NCBI GenBank assembly: GCA_016875255.1
Contig: VGRU01000001.1
Location: forward strand, 40,922 to 104,921
Length of the DNA stretch: 64,000 nucleotides
Direction of reading: 5' to 3'
From: Deltaproteobacteria bacterium
Lineage (GTDB): Bacteria > Desulfobacterota > BSN033 > UBA1163
Shown: one piece after another, positions 17,462 to 25,926 of the stretch
How the letters are laid out: the number at the start of each line of letters is the position of its first letter
Position numbering within the stretch: the first letter of the stretch is position 1
The notes under the pieces: model-generated
The model's database searches: none
Told to the model about the DNA's origin: nothing
Seen by the model: the letters and a program-made list of their open reading frames with translations, nothing else
Translations under genes and position numbers: made by a program

Positions 17462-17556
17462 AACTCTCCCCCCTTCTCCCTCCCGTGGGCAGGTCTATTC
17501 GACTTAACCCAAGAGGGGGTATTCCTCCCCTTAAAATAAGGGGAGGATAGGAGGGG
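17462..17556. repeat. CTCCCCTTA-ATAAGGGGAG palindrome element
   Basis: Inverted arms CTCCCCTTAAAATAAGGGGAGG (17525-17546) within a larger CCCCTC...GAGGGG structure that also carries an inserted GTCTATTCGACTTAACC stretch. Related elements lie at 26921-26990 and 27786-27900. Confidence 0.65.
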
Positions 17557-18480
17557 TTACCGACGCATCCGGTGGCTATTGGCTAATCTTGAGGCAATCT
17601 CCGTCACACACTGGGCAGCCTTGGACCGACTGTTTTCAAGAACCAATGGCTTTCTCTTGCGTATGGAGTTTCCCACATCCTGGTCGTAGACGACATACCC
17701 CAGATAGTGGAGATGAATGCCAAAATATTTCTGACAAGCGCTCCGGATCGAAAAACCGATTTCAATATCTTTTTTTGAACGGACCTGGTTCAAAATAAGG
17801 TTGGGATGGAAAGTCTCCGCCTCTTCGACCATCTTCCGGGCATCATCTGTGTTAATGCGTCTCACTTCATTCAGAAGTTCATAGGGATTACGGATGCCCG
17901 CCTCGTTCTTTCCATCCATGGCTTCGTCGATCAGGGCCTTGGCTGAGCTGGAAGAAACCGTCTGCCGTAGCCTTCGATAAAAGGCGCTCTTTAAAAACCG
18001 ATATGTATTTTCGATGGAAGTGGGTTCCGGCGTTACCACCAGGATGCCTCCGTCCGACATCAAAAAGAAGTCAAGAACGCTTAGTGTATTGCCTCCGCCC
18101 AGATCAACCAGGATATAATCGCTCTCCAGAGATTTAATGGAACGGAGAAGCTTCCTTTTCTGGACGCTCTTCGCATCGGCCGCATCAAGAAGATCCTGCG
18201 CTCTTGTCAGGAGTTGAAGATTTGGGACTCCGGTTTGAATGAGTACATCTTTGAGATGGGAAACTCTCTTCTTGATGAAGTCGGAAAGAGTGGGAGCCGA
18301 TGGAAGAACACCTAAAAATGTATGGAGGTTCGCTCCTCCTAAATCGGCATCGATGAGGATGACCTGGGCGCCTAATTGTGAAAGGCAGATTCCGATATTG
18401 GTGGTGATAAAACTCTTCCCACTTCCCCCTTTACCGCCACCGATCGTCCAGATGACTTTCTGATGATGATTTCCGGTCAT
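17557..18480 (-). CDS. MinD/ParA-family ATPase
   Basis: 307 residues. The deviant Walker A motif GGGKGGSGKS (14-23) includes the signature lysine K17; switch regions are IDADLGGANLHTFLG and DYILVDLGGGNTLSVLDFFL. Sequence style is closest to the FlhG/MinD-like group, proteins that place flagella, pili or other polar structures. There is no flhF or min partner in view; the immediate downstream gene is the degenerate J-domain/HTH protein. C-terminal residues are basic (SHRMRR). No membrane-targeting helix is obvious. Confidence 0.85.
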   Translation of the reverse strand: MTGNHHQKVIWTIGGGKGGSGKSFITTNIGICLSQLGAQVILIDADLGGANLHTFLGVLPSAPTLSDFIKKRVSHLKDVLIQTGVPNLQLLTRAQDLLDAADAKSVQKRKLLRSIKSLESDYILVDLGGGNTLSVLDFFLMSDGGILVVTPEPTSIENTYRFLKSAFYRRLRQTVSSSSAKALIDEAMDGKNEAGIRNPYELLNEVRRINTDDARKMVEEAETFHPNLILNQVRSKKDIEIGFSIRSACQKYFGIHLHYLGYVVYDQDVGNSIRKRKPLVLENSRSKAAQCVTEIASRLANSHRMRR

Positions 18481-18562
18481 TCCTACCTAACCTGACATCG
18501 CCAGAATCCAATAAAAGTTTGGAGTTTAAAAATGCAGCAAATCAATTCGTTAAAGGGAATCC

Positions 18563-18695
18563 GGAAATCAGGTAATCAGGAGGGAGGGGATCGGAACATT
18601 AGGGTACCAGAGAAAATCAAGGAAGAATGACTTGCCCTGATATCCTTGTATCCTGATGCCTGCAACCTGATATCCTGATATTCTGATAACCGTTG
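18563..18695. repeat. ATCAGG/CCTGATA inverted repeat, copy 1
   Basis: Repeated ATCAGG units on the left and CCTGATATCCTGATATTCTGATA units on the right form a long imperfect hairpin. A sister copy lies between modA and modB at 21163-21290. Confidence 0.65.
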
Positions 18696-18736
18696 ACCTT
18701 TGCTTCGGATTTAGACATTAAAATTTTATTACTATT

Positions 18737-19747
18737 CTACTCCCAGATGCCGTCAATCTTTGCGTGGCAATGCCGGCACTCCCCTCCCACCGCATCATTC
18801 TTTACAACCCTGAAGCCCATCCTCTCAATCACGTTTCGTCCACACTGGGGGCAGAAGGTATCCTCCCCTCCCTGTCCCGGAATATTGCCGCAATAGACAT
18901 ATCGAAGCCCTGCCTTCATCCCGATCTCTCTTGCCCGATGAAGCGTTGTGGCAGGGGGTCTTGGAAGGTTGAGCATCTTATAGGTGGGATAGAAGGCGGA
19001 GAGGTGCCATGGAACCTCCGCCCCTAAGGACAGAATGAACTGAGCGATCTCCTCAAATTCTTTATCTGAATCATTCATGGTGGGAATGACCAGAGTGGTG
19101 ATCTCCACCCAGATCCCCAACTCTTTCATCAACTTCAGGCTCTCGAGAACTGGCCTAAGCTTTGCCCCACACACCTCCTTATAAAACTTCTCCTGATAAC
19201 TCTTCAAGTCAACATTGGCTCCATCGAGATAGGGTTGTATCGTCCTCAACGCCTCCTCTGTCATATAGCCATTCGTGACAAAGACATTCCTGATTCCTTC
19301 CTGATGGGCCAGCGCTGCCGTCTCGTAAGCATATTCAAAATAGATGATGGGTTCAGTATAGGTGTAAGAGATGGACCGACATCGATTTTCCTTTGCGAGT
19401 AAAACGAGTCTGGCTGGCGGGACCGTGGACCCGTCAATCCCTTTTCCGTCAACCGGCATTTGAGAGATCTCGTGATTCTGACACTGAAGACAACGAAAGT
19501 TACATCCTACTGTGGCGATAGAGAATGAACTGGACCCGGGTAAGAAATGATAAAGAGGCTTTTTCTCTATAGGATCGATATGCATGGAGATGGCTCGTTC
19601 GTAAACAAGACTGAAGAGCTTTCCTTCTCTGTTCTCCCTTACCCCGCAGACCCCCTTTTTCAAAGGTGAGATGACACACCGATGACTGCAAAGGGAACAC
19701 TTCACCTTTCCTTCTTCCAAAGGGCTGTAAAGCATCGCCTCCTTCAT
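18737..19747 (-). CDS. amrS: AmmeMemoRadiSam system radical SAM enzyme
   Basis: 336 residues, related to pyruvate formate-lyase activating enzymes. The SAM cluster motif is C82-x3-C86-x2-C89 (TVGCNFRCLQCQNHEIS). An N-terminal Cys cluster (C17, C20, C24, C34) and a C-terminal zinc ribbon-like pair (CPQC, CRHC) are typical of AmrS. Further motifs are SYTYTEPIIYFEYAYE, NVDLKSYQEKFY and EITTLVIPTMNDS. The Memo and AMMECR1 partners are not in the window. The reaction is unknown. Confidence 0.9.
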   Translation of the reverse strand: MKEAMLYSPLEEGKVKCSLCSHRCVISPLKKGVCGVRENREGKLFSLVYERAISMHIDPIEKKPLYHFLPGSSSFSIATVGCNFRCLQCQNHEISQMPVDGKGIDGSTVPPARLVLLAKENRCRSISYTYTEPIIYFEYAYETAALAHQEGIRNVFVTNGYMTEEALRTIQPYLDGANVDLKSYQEKFYKEVCGAKLRPVLESLKLMKELGIWVEITTLVIPTMNDSDKEFEEIAQFILSLGAEVPWHLSAFYPTYKMLNLPRPPATTLHRAREIGMKAGLRYVYCGNIPGQGGEDTFCPQCGRNVIERMGFRVVKNDAVGGECRHCHAKIDGIWE

Positions 19748-19855
19748 CGTCTTATCTCCAGTTATTTCAATCGAAATTTCAATTTATATAACAAAAATTT
19801 ACCTCTTCTGTCTATAAAAATGTTTAAGCCTTAAGCTAAACGCCTTTAAAAGTAC

Positions 19856-19884
19856 TTGACAGGACATTGAGGACCGGTTAAATT
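19856..19884 (+). promoter_or_regulatory. promoter of the modE-modA operon
   Basis: -35 TTGACA (19856-19861), 17-base spacer, -10 TAAATT (19879-19884; four of six consensus bases). The predicted start of transcription falls inside the operator at 19887-19910. Confidence 0.65.
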
Positions 19885-19886
19885 GT

Positions 19887-19910
19887 CGTTATACTTAAGT
19901 AAGTATAACG
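19887..19910. promoter_or_regulatory. ModE-type operator, perfect 11-bp inverted repeat
   Basis: The half-site CGTTATACTTA is followed by AG and the exact reverse complement TAAGTATAACG, ending one base before the ATG at 19911. E. coli-type ModE sites carry CGTTATAT/ATATAACG arms, so this is a close match in form. It covers the predicted start of transcription and the whole leader, so binding should block transcription of modE-modA. Confidence 0.75.
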
Positions 19911-20261
19911 ATGGATCTAAAACAGATGAAAGTTGCATATAAAATCTGGCTCGACCATCATGGGAAAGCCTTTGGCGACGGTCCATGGGAACTTCTGAAA
20001 GGAGTCCAAAAAACAAAATCCCTTCACCGGGCTGCCCTCCGAATGGGAATGTCTTATAACAAGGCCTGGCGCTTGATGGAGACCGTTGAAAAGAGACTTG
20101 GCTTTGCACTGATTGAGAGGAAGACAGGAGGTTCATTCGGAGGAGGCTCCCAGATCACCCCCGAGGCCAAAAGGCTGATGGACAGATATGGGCGGTTCCG
20201 AAAAGAGGCTGGGAAAACCCTTGAAAAAATCTTTCGGGATCATTTTAGCGAGGTGCGATGA
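19911..20261 (+). CDS. modE: ModE-like molybdenum-responsive regulator (DNA-binding domain only)
   Basis: 116 residues forming just the winged-helix N-terminal domain of ModE: KTKSLHRAALRMGMSYNKAWRLMETVEKRLGFALIERKTGGSFGGGSQITPEAKRLMDRY. The C-terminal molybdate-binding TOBE/MOP domains of E. coli ModE are absent, so it must sense molybdate through another protein or act as a short repressor. A TOBE domain does exist in the ModC of the same cluster. The start ATG directly abuts the operator; ATG 19926 is a possible second start. Its end overlaps the modA start (ATGA). Confidence 0.85.
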   Translation: MDLKQMKVAYKIWLDHHGKAFGDGPWELLKGVQKTKSLHRAALRMGMSYNKAWRLMETVEKRLGFALIERKTGGSFGGGSQITPEAKRLMDRYGRFRKEAGKTLEKIFRDHFSEVR

Positions 20262-21142
20262 TTTTTTCTCGTTATATTCAATGCCCGATTCGTTTTGGGA
20301 TATCATTCCTTTTTGGAGTATTACTTATTTTCATTCCCTATCATTCCGCAGTTTCTTCCTCCGAGAGATTGCTCCTCTTTACAGGAGCGGCAAGTAAGCC
20401 TCCGACAGAAGAGGCCATCAAGGACTTCTCCAGAAGAACCAATATTCCAGTCGATATCGTTTTCGGAGGTTCGGGATTTGTCCTTTCGCAGATGAAATTG
20501 GCAAAGAGAGGAGACATCTACTTTCCGGGTTCATCCGACTTTATGGAAGTAGCGAAAAGAGATGGCCTCGTCTATTTTGATTCGGAGAAGGTCGTTGCCT
20601 ACCTTATCCCCGCCATCAATGTCCAGAAAGGAAATCCGAAGGGGATTAAATCGTTAAGGGATTTAACCAAAAAGGGAATCCGAGTAGCTATCGCCAATCC
20701 GGAAATGGTCTGTGTAGGGACATACGCTGTCGAAATCATCGAGAAAAATCTCAATCCACAGGAGAAGGAGAGTTTCAGTAAAAACCTGGTAAATTACACG
20801 GAGAGCTGTGAAAAGACCTCCAATGTCATCTCCCTGAGGGCGGTGGACGCAGTGATCGGTTGGAGGGTTTTTCAGTATTGGGACCCAGAAAGAATTGAGA
20901 CGGTCTATTTGAAACCTGAAGAGATTCCAAGAATAGGATATATCCCCATCGCCATCTCTAATTTTTCTAAAGACAAAGCCCAAGCTCAGAAATTCATTGA
21001 TTTCATTCTATCTTCGGATGGGAAAGCTATTTTCCGAAAATATAACTATCTGATGGATATTCAGGAGGTACGCCAGTTTACAAAACCCGACACTCCGGTT
21101 GGAGGAGAGTATATTCTCCCAAAAGAATGGAGGACAAGATAA
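20258..21142 (+). CDS. modA: molybdate/tungstate ABC transporter, substrate-binding protein
   Basis: 294 residues. The N-terminal ~33 residues are a signal peptide (FLFGVLLIFIPYHSAVSS). The mature protein shows the ModA/WtpA pattern: LLLFTGAASKPPTEEAIKDF (oxyanion-binding loop), VDIVFGGSGFVLSQMKLAKRGDIYFPGS, and IGYIPIAISNFSKDKAQAQKFIDFILSSDGK. It captures molybdate, tungstate or a related oxyanion in the periplasm. The start overlaps the modE stop by four bases. The protein reads complete. Confidence 0.9.
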   Translation: MIFSRYIQCPIRFGISFLFGVLLIFIPYHSAVSSSERLLLFTGAASKPPTEEAIKDFSRRTNIPVDIVFGGSGFVLSQMKLAKRGDIYFPGSSDFMEVAKRDGLVYFDSEKVVAYLIPAINVQKGNPKGIKSLRDLTKKGIRVAIANPEMVCVGTYAVEIIEKNLNPQEKESFSKNLVNYTESCEKTSNVISLRAVDAVIGWRVFQYWDPERIETVYLKPEEIPRIGYIPIAISNFSKDKAQAQKFIDFILSSDGKAIFRKYNYLMDIQEVRQFTKPDTPVGGEYILPKEWRTR

Positions 21143-21162
21143 AAAGCGATGAAGCGGGTATC

Positions 21163-21290
21163 AGATGATCAGGTTATCAGGAGGTGAACATCAGGATATT
21201 GGGATATCAGGTCAAACCAAAATACTGTTATTGTTTATCTTAGATCCTGGTATCCTGGTATTCTACCCTCTGATATTCTGGTCACCCGAT
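21163..21290. repeat. ATCAGG/CCTGGTAT inverted repeat, copy 2
   Basis: GGTATCAG, ATCAGG units on the left face CCTGGTATCC, CTGATATTCTGG and GATACC on the right. It splits the mod operon between modA and modB. Related to 18563-18695. Confidence 0.65.
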
Positions 21291-21379
21291 ACCCATATTT
21301 TCTCGCATAAAATGTAGCTTCACGCTCATTAGGCGGGGCTTTTAGGATTTGTAGTTGGAATTTTAACTGAGGAGAACCC

Positions 21380-22156
21380 ATGACTTTCCGTTACACCATG
21401 ATTGGCGCAGCCATATGCATCTTCATCTTCTACTTTGGCCTTTTAGCCTCGCTCCTCTTCTCGACAAGTTTGACGGGATTCTGGGAATCGCTGGCTCATC
21501 CTTCGACCCTCTTCTCCATCCGGCTGAGCCTTATTGCCGCCACCCTTGCAACGTTCTTAGCCGTGTTGATTGGACTCCCTGCAGCCTATGCTCTCTCCCG
21601 TTTTCAATTCAGAGGAAAACAGATCGTCGATGTCTTCCTCGAAATTCCGATCATCATGTCGCCCATTGCCCTGGGAGCCTCATTCCTTGTCTTCTTCAAT
21701 ACCCCTTTAGGAGAGGTTATCCAGAGAAAAGGAATCTTCTTCGTATTTGAATTTCCAGGCATCCTCCTTGCCCAATTCGCCACCATTGCAGGCTTAACCA
21801 CACGCTTGATGAAAGCCTCTCTGGATGAAATTTCTCCACGTTATGAAGCTGTAGCACGCTCTCTCGGCTCTTCTTCATGGCAGGCCTTCTACCGGGTCAC
21901 ACTTCCCCTAACCTTCCGGGGACTTTTAGCCTCTGTGATTCTCTCCTGGGCTAAAGCTGCAGGTGAATTCGGAGCCACGGTCACCCTCGCCGGAGCCATG
22001 CCCGGAAAAACAGAGACTATGCCCATTGCTATCTTCACGGCTCTTGCTTCAGCCAATATAGAGAAGGCGATCGTTTTGGTCCTCATCCTTCTCATCCTGG
22101 GATTGGTCGCCCTTTACGCTGTCCGATTGACAGGGAAATTATATCGCTATGATTAA
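21380..22156 (+). CDS. modB: molybdate ABC transporter permease
   Basis: 258 residues with five to six membrane helices. The EAA-type loop that docks the ATPase is EAVARSLGSSSWQAFYRVTLPL (about 152-173), followed by LLASVILSWAKAAGEFGATVTLAGAMPGKTETMPIAIF, the standard ModB/CysT pattern. GAGGAG (21368-21373) precedes the ATG. It overlaps modC by eight bases. Its distance from modA (237 bases, filled with a repeat) is unusual for the operon. Confidence 0.93.
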   Translation: MTFRYTMIGAAICIFIFYFGLLASLLFSTSLTGFWESLAHPSTLFSIRLSLIAATLATFLAVLIGLPAAYALSRFQFRGKQIVDVFLEIPIIMSPIALGASFLVFFNTPLGEVIQRKGIFFVFEFPGILLAQFATIAGLTTRLMKASLDEISPRYEAVARSLGSSSWQAFYRVTLPLTFRGLLASVILSWAKAAGEFGATVTLAGAMPGKTETMPIAIFTALASANIEKAIVLVLILLILGLVALYAVRLTGKLYRYD

Positions 22157-23243
22157 AATAGAAGGGCTTGCCATTCTTCTAAAAACCTTTAGCCTGACGG
22201 ATCTTCATATAGAAATTGAGGAAGGGGAATTTCACTTTCTATTGGGCCCCACGGGAAGCGGTAAAACCCTGATCCTGGAATCAATCATCGGACTACATAA
22301 ACCCAAAAAAGGAAAGATATGGATCGGTGAAAAGGAAGTTCAAAACCTACCCCCTGAGAAAAGGGAGATTTCTTATGTCCCTCAAGACCTCGCTCTCTTC
22401 CCACATCTGAGCGTAAGAGAGAACATCCTTTATGGAATTAAAGCCAAGAATCACTCCTTAAAAAACTATGATAAATATGTTGACTCTCTCATTCAGGTGA
22501 TGCGAGTTGGGCATCTGCTCGACCGATACCCGGCCAATCTGAGTGGAGGTGAAAAAAAGCGAGTGGCACTACTAAGAGCGTTGGCCCCAAAGCCAAAACT
22601 GCTTCTCCTTGATGAACCCCTTTCCGGCCTGGATCCCTCCATCAAATATGAGATCCAACAACTTCTAAAAACCCTCCACACCTCTCTCCATCCAACGGTT
22701 TTATGTGTCTCCCACGACTTTGAAGAAGCCTTTCTCATGGGAGATAAGATGACTGTCTTTATTAATGGCAATGTGGAACAGGTTGGAACAAGGGACGATG
22801 TCTTTCTAAAACCACGAACAAAACAGGCAGCGCAGTTTTTGGGTTTGAGGAACCTTTACAGGGGAAAGATCTTTGGCAAGGAAGATCATGTAGAGCGAAG
22901 TTTTATTGATATCAATGGATTACGGTTTTCCATTCCGAAGGGTGCCTGTCAGAGTAAGATGGATTCAGGGAGAGAAATTGACCTCTACATCCGGCCTGAA
23001 GAAGTGATGATCCTCCGCGAGGGAAAATCCGTAAAGGAGTCTTTAAAAAGGAATATCTTCATCGGGAATATTATTGATATTGCTAATAGAGGAAGACATC
23101 ATAGTGTGTTCTTTCAAGACGGAGAGGGAAAGATCTCCTTCGAAATCTCCATTCCCAATTATGCTTTTAGAAATCTCGACCTCTCCATCGATAAGCAGGT
23201 GACAGTCGCCCTTCGCGACGAATCCTTCTGGGTGATGGAATAA
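22149..23243 (+). CDS. modC: molybdate ABC transporter ATP-binding protein
   Basis: 364 residues. Walker A GPTGSGKT (33-40), signature LSGGE (131-135), Walker B LLLLDEP (151-157) and H-loop VLCVSHDFEEA are complete. The part after about residue 230 is a regulatory TOBE/MOP-like region (RNLYRGKIFGKE ... IRPEEVMILREG ... IGNIIDIANRG), which in ModC and related proteins can bind the oxyanion and shut the transporter. This could provide the molybdate sensing missing from the short ModE. Confidence 0.92.
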   Translation: MIKIEGLAILLKTFSLTDLHIEIEEGEFHFLLGPTGSGKTLILESIIGLHKPKKGKIWIGEKEVQNLPPEKREISYVPQDLALFPHLSVRENILYGIKAKNHSLKNYDKYVDSLIQVMRVGHLLDRYPANLSGGEKKRVALLRALAPKPKLLLLDEPLSGLDPSIKYEIQQLLKTLHTSLHPTVLCVSHDFEEAFLMGDKMTVFINGNVEQVGTRDDVFLKPRTKQAAQFLGLRNLYRGKIFGKEDHVERSFIDINGLRFSIPKGACQSKMDSGREIDLYIRPEEVMILREGKSVKESLKRNIFIGNIIDIANRGRHHSVFFQDGEGKISFEISIPNYAFRNLDLSIDKQVTVALRDESFWVME

Positions 23244-23274
23244 TTTAAAGAGAGCTCTCAAAAGACCTGTTTCC

Positions 23275-23417
23275 GCTCTCTTGATTACACAGATTCCAAA
23301 AAATGATTGCACAGATTATCATTTATTTCCCTACAGTTCTAATCGTTGTAATCATTTAATAATCCGTGTAATCAGAGATTTCTGGGCTTTTCCAGAAATC
23401 TCTTTAAAAAATCTTGA
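23275..23417. repeat. GATTACACAGATT repeat with promoter-upstream hairpin
   Basis: GATTACACAGATT units (from 23283) face AATCCGTGTAATCAGAG (about 23361-23377). The 12-bp stem AGAGATTTCTGG / CCAGAAATCTCT (23374-23403) is immediately followed by TCTTGACG (23412-23419), the -35 box of the coiled-coil gene. Confidence 0.65.
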
Positions 23418-23484
23418 CGAAGATTGGATTTTATGAGATGTTTAAGTCACAATGGCATTCGGCCGAGGTAAAGGAGAAGCAGCA

Positions 23485-23901
23485 ATGGGAGTCCATGAGG
23501 AATATGCAACCAAGAAAGACTTGATCACATTCAAAGAGGAAATTATCCATGAATTCCATATAGTTTCAGAAGGATTGATGGATCATATAAAACATTTGGC
23601 TGAAGGACATTCTGGGGTTATACAAAGACTCGACCGAGTCGATGGAAGGTTAGATCAAATTGATACAAAACTAGATGGAGTTGAAATGAGACTCGATCGA
23701 GTGGAAACCAGGCTCGATAAGGTGGAAAACAGACTTGACCATATGGATACAAGGCTTGACCTTGTTGAAAAAGGTCAGATGGGTACAATACAACGGCTCG
23801 ATCGAATTGAAAAAGAGAACGAACGTCAGCACATCGAGACTCGTGCATTAATCAAGCTCTCTTTTTCAGAGCTGGATAACCGGCTCTCTGGTCTTGAATG
23901 A
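23485..23901 (+). CDS. coiled-coil protein with heptad repeats, ends at an in-frame UGA
   Basis: 138 residues from ATG 23485, chosen because AAAGGAG lies eight bases upstream; the longer reading from 23452 has no ribosome site. After a Glu-rich start (EEYATKKDLITFKEEI) there are about eight seven-residue repeats of the form RLDxVExRLDxVE (about 57-112), a long parallel coiled coil. The frame stops at TGA 23899-23901, but the codons behind it continue in the same style for 18 more residues (QVKELQEWKKQVCDRLQI) to a TAA at 23956. The gene therefore probably lost its last turn through a nonsense change. Function unknown; it resembles small DUF-type accessory coiled-coil proteins. Confidence 0.7.
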   Translation: MGVHEEYATKKDLITFKEEIIHEFHIVSEGLMDHIKHLAEGHSGVIQRLDRVDGRLDQIDTKLDGVEMRLDRVETRLDKVENRLDHMDTRLDLVEKGQMGTIQRLDRIEKENERQHIETRALIKLSFSELDNRLSGLE

Positions 23902-23954
23902 CAGGTTAAAGAACTGCAGGAATGGAAAAAACAGGTTTGTGACAGGCTTCAGAT

Positions 23955-24602
23955 TTAATCCTCAATATAAATCTCAATCTTTTTGGGTTTTTCGCATCCC
24001 TTTAATGAGCTGACCATTCCCTTGATCGAACCGGACAGAAAATCTCTGATAAAAGGCTTTAAAGAAACAGATCTGCCATCCACTTTTAGGGTAATCCCCT
24101 CTTCTTTTTTCCCCTTCAGAAATTTCTTTTCAATAAAATCAGCTACCCCCTTCGCGTCATCCAGAGAAAAACATGGAACCCCAACATTAAATTCCTTATC
24201 CGATACAATGGCAGCAAGGTTATCCTCCTTAGTGCAAAGGAGCTCCTTATGTTTTTCTTTTCTAAAAATTTCTATTTGGGGCTGAACATCCTTCTTAAAT
24301 CCCTCCGATAGAATGAGGTCCACATCCTGGATCAGTTTTTCCCTAAGTTCTGCGAGGGATAAGTCCTTTCCCACATCTCGAATGACAGCGACCTTCTGGG
24401 GCGAGGAAATGATCGTTGTATGGGCGCCAGCCTTCTTATGCCGCCAACTATCCTTCCCTTCCCGGTCCACCTCAAATCCGTGGACATCATGTTTCACTGT
24501 GGCGACCCGATATCCTCTCTGCACCAATTCAGGCAAAAGTTTCTCAATAAATGTCGTCTTTCCACTATCTGATTTTCCTACGATTGAAATGATGGGAATC
24601 AT
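23955..24602 (-). CDS. mobB: molybdopterin-guanine dinucleotide biosynthesis protein B
   Basis: 215 residues. P-loop GKSDSGKT (9-16) near the N-terminus, then LLPELVQRGYRVATVKHDVHGFEVDREGKDSWRHKKAGA, the MobB signature, and LILSEGFK further on. A C-terminal extension of about 55 residues follows the GTPase core. It assists MobA in attaching GMP to molybdopterin. It lies directly downstream of moeA on the same strand, convergent with the coiled-coil gene. Confidence 0.92.
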   Translation of the reverse strand: MIPIISIVGKSDSGKTTFIEKLLPELVQRGYRVATVKHDVHGFEVDREGKDSWRHKKAGAHTTIISSPQKVAVIRDVGKDLSLAELREKLIQDVDLILSEGFKKDVQPQIEIFRKEKHKELLCTKEDNLAAIVSDKEFNVGVPCFSLDDAKGVADFIEKKFLKGKKEEGITLKVDGRSVSLKPFIRDFLSGSIKGMVSSLKGCEKPKKIEIYIED

Positions 24603-24611
24603 AGTCGCTAC

Positions 24612-24725
24612 GCTCCAGTTTTAAGTTCGGAGTTCGTAGTTCGGAGTTTAAGACCAAAACATTCTTTCAAAAAGTCTTCTTTAGATTTATTTGCTCCGAA
24701 CTCCGAACTCATAACTCCGAACTAT
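24612..24725. repeat. CTCCGAACTC-type repeat between moeA and mobB
   Basis: TTCGGAGTTCGTAGTTCGGAG (from 24624) faces CTCCGAACTCCGAACTCATAACTCCGAAC (24692-24720). The end of moeA (NSSEL) is encoded inside it. A similar run lies at 41826-41862. Confidence 0.7.
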
Positions 24726-25926
24726 TAAGTAGTTGAACCTTCACCTTCTCTCCCGCCTTGACAAGACCGCAATCCTCCGGGAGAATGATCAGTCCGTTTG
24801 CCCGCACCATTGATCTCAATATCCCCGATCCCTGGGGCCCTGTCGTTGTGACGGAGTAGCCTTCATTCCCGTAAGACACCAGGGCTCGTATAAAATGTTT
24901 TTTCCGGGGTTCTTTTCGAATATCCTCTTTTAAGAAGGCTTCAATCACGGGTCGAAAGAGTTGACGATAGCCCATCATCTTCAGGAGTGACGGCCTCACA
25001 AATTGCTCAAAAGTGACCATCGAAGAAACCGGATTCCCAGGAAGACTGAAGATTGGTTTTCCCTTAAACATCCAGAAGGCCACGGGCTTCCCCGGTTTCA
25101 TGGCAACCTTCCAGAAGATTAACTCGACTCCCAGTTCTTTTAGGACATCCTTGACAAAATCATAATCCCCCACAGAGACGCCTGCTGACGAAATGAAAAC
25201 ATCGGCCCAGAGCCCCTGGAGGATTTTCTCCTTAATTTCATCCTTTTGATCTTTTGCAATCCCTAATTGCACCGGAATCGCTCCGCACTCCTTGACCTGA
25301 GCGGCAAGTGTGTAGGAATTGCTCGAAACTATTTTTGCTCCATTCAAGCTTTCACCTACATCTACAAGTTCTTCACCGGTGCAGAGGATGGCCACCGATG
25401 GCCTTTGATAAACGGAGATAAACGACCTCCCCACGGAAGCAAGCATCCCTATCTCTGAAGGACGAATCATATCTCCGGCAGAAATAACGAGGTCTCCTTT
25501 TTTTACATCCTCCCCTGCCCTTCGTATATACCTTCTTTGGGAAACGGACCTGAGAATAATGACGAAGCTGTCTCCTCTCTCTGTCTCCTCAACAGGCACT
25601 ACTGAATCCGCACCTTTTGGGATAGGAGCCCCTGTCATGATCCGGACGGCCTGACCTTTTTGGACGATCTTTTCTGAAAAGAATCCCGCACGAAGATCTT
25701 CAATCACTTCCAGTTGGACAGGATTCTTTTCAGACGCGTCGCGAATATCTTCATATCTTACTGCGTAGCCGTCCATCCCCGAATTGTCGTAAGGAGGAAG
25801 ATCTCGGGGGGCAATGATATCCTCCGCAATCACCCTTCCCAGGGCATCCAATAGGGAAACCTTTTCAAAGCCTAACGGATGGATATGGGAAAGAAGTTTA
25901 TTTAAAGCCTCATCAACGGTTAGCAT
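24709..25926 (-). CDS. moeA: molybdopterin molybdotransferase
   Basis: 405 residues, full MoeA length. Motifs: LPPYDNSGMDGYAVRYED (adenylate-molybdopterin site), RIMTGAPIPKGADSVVPVEET, ISSAGVSVGDYDFVKDVL (MoCF domain, normally T/S-GGxSxGD) and KPIFSLPGNPVSSMVTFE. It inserts molybdate into adenylylated molybdopterin. The last five residues come from a dispersed repeat. It is followed by mobB, giving a small cofactor operon opposite the mod transporter. Confidence 0.95.
   Translation of the reverse strand: MLTVDEALNKLLSHIHPLGFEKVSLLDALGRVIAEDIIAPRDLPPYDNSGMDGYAVRYEDIRDASEKNPVQLEVIEDLRAGFFSEKIVQKGQAVRIMTGAPIPKGADSVVPVEETERGDSFVIILRSVSQRRYIRRAGEDVKKGDLVISAGDMIRPSEIGMLASVGRSFISVYQRPSVAILCTGEELVDVGESLNGAKIVSSNSYTLAAQVKECGAIPVQLGIAKDQKDEIKEKILQGLWADVFISSAGVSVGDYDFVKDVLKELGVELIFWKVAMKPGKPVAFWMFKGKPIFSLPGNPVSSMVTFEQFVRPSLLKMMGYRQLFRPVIEAFLKEDIRKEPRKKHFIRALVSYGNEGYSVTTTGPQGSGILRSMVRANGLIILPEDCGLVKAGEKVKVQLLNSSEL

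Noticed and set aside
23899..23901. Selenocysteine at the UGA of the coiled-coil gene
   Set aside because: No stem-loop with a suitable loop follows, and coiled-coil proteins give no reason for Sec; nonsense change preferred.
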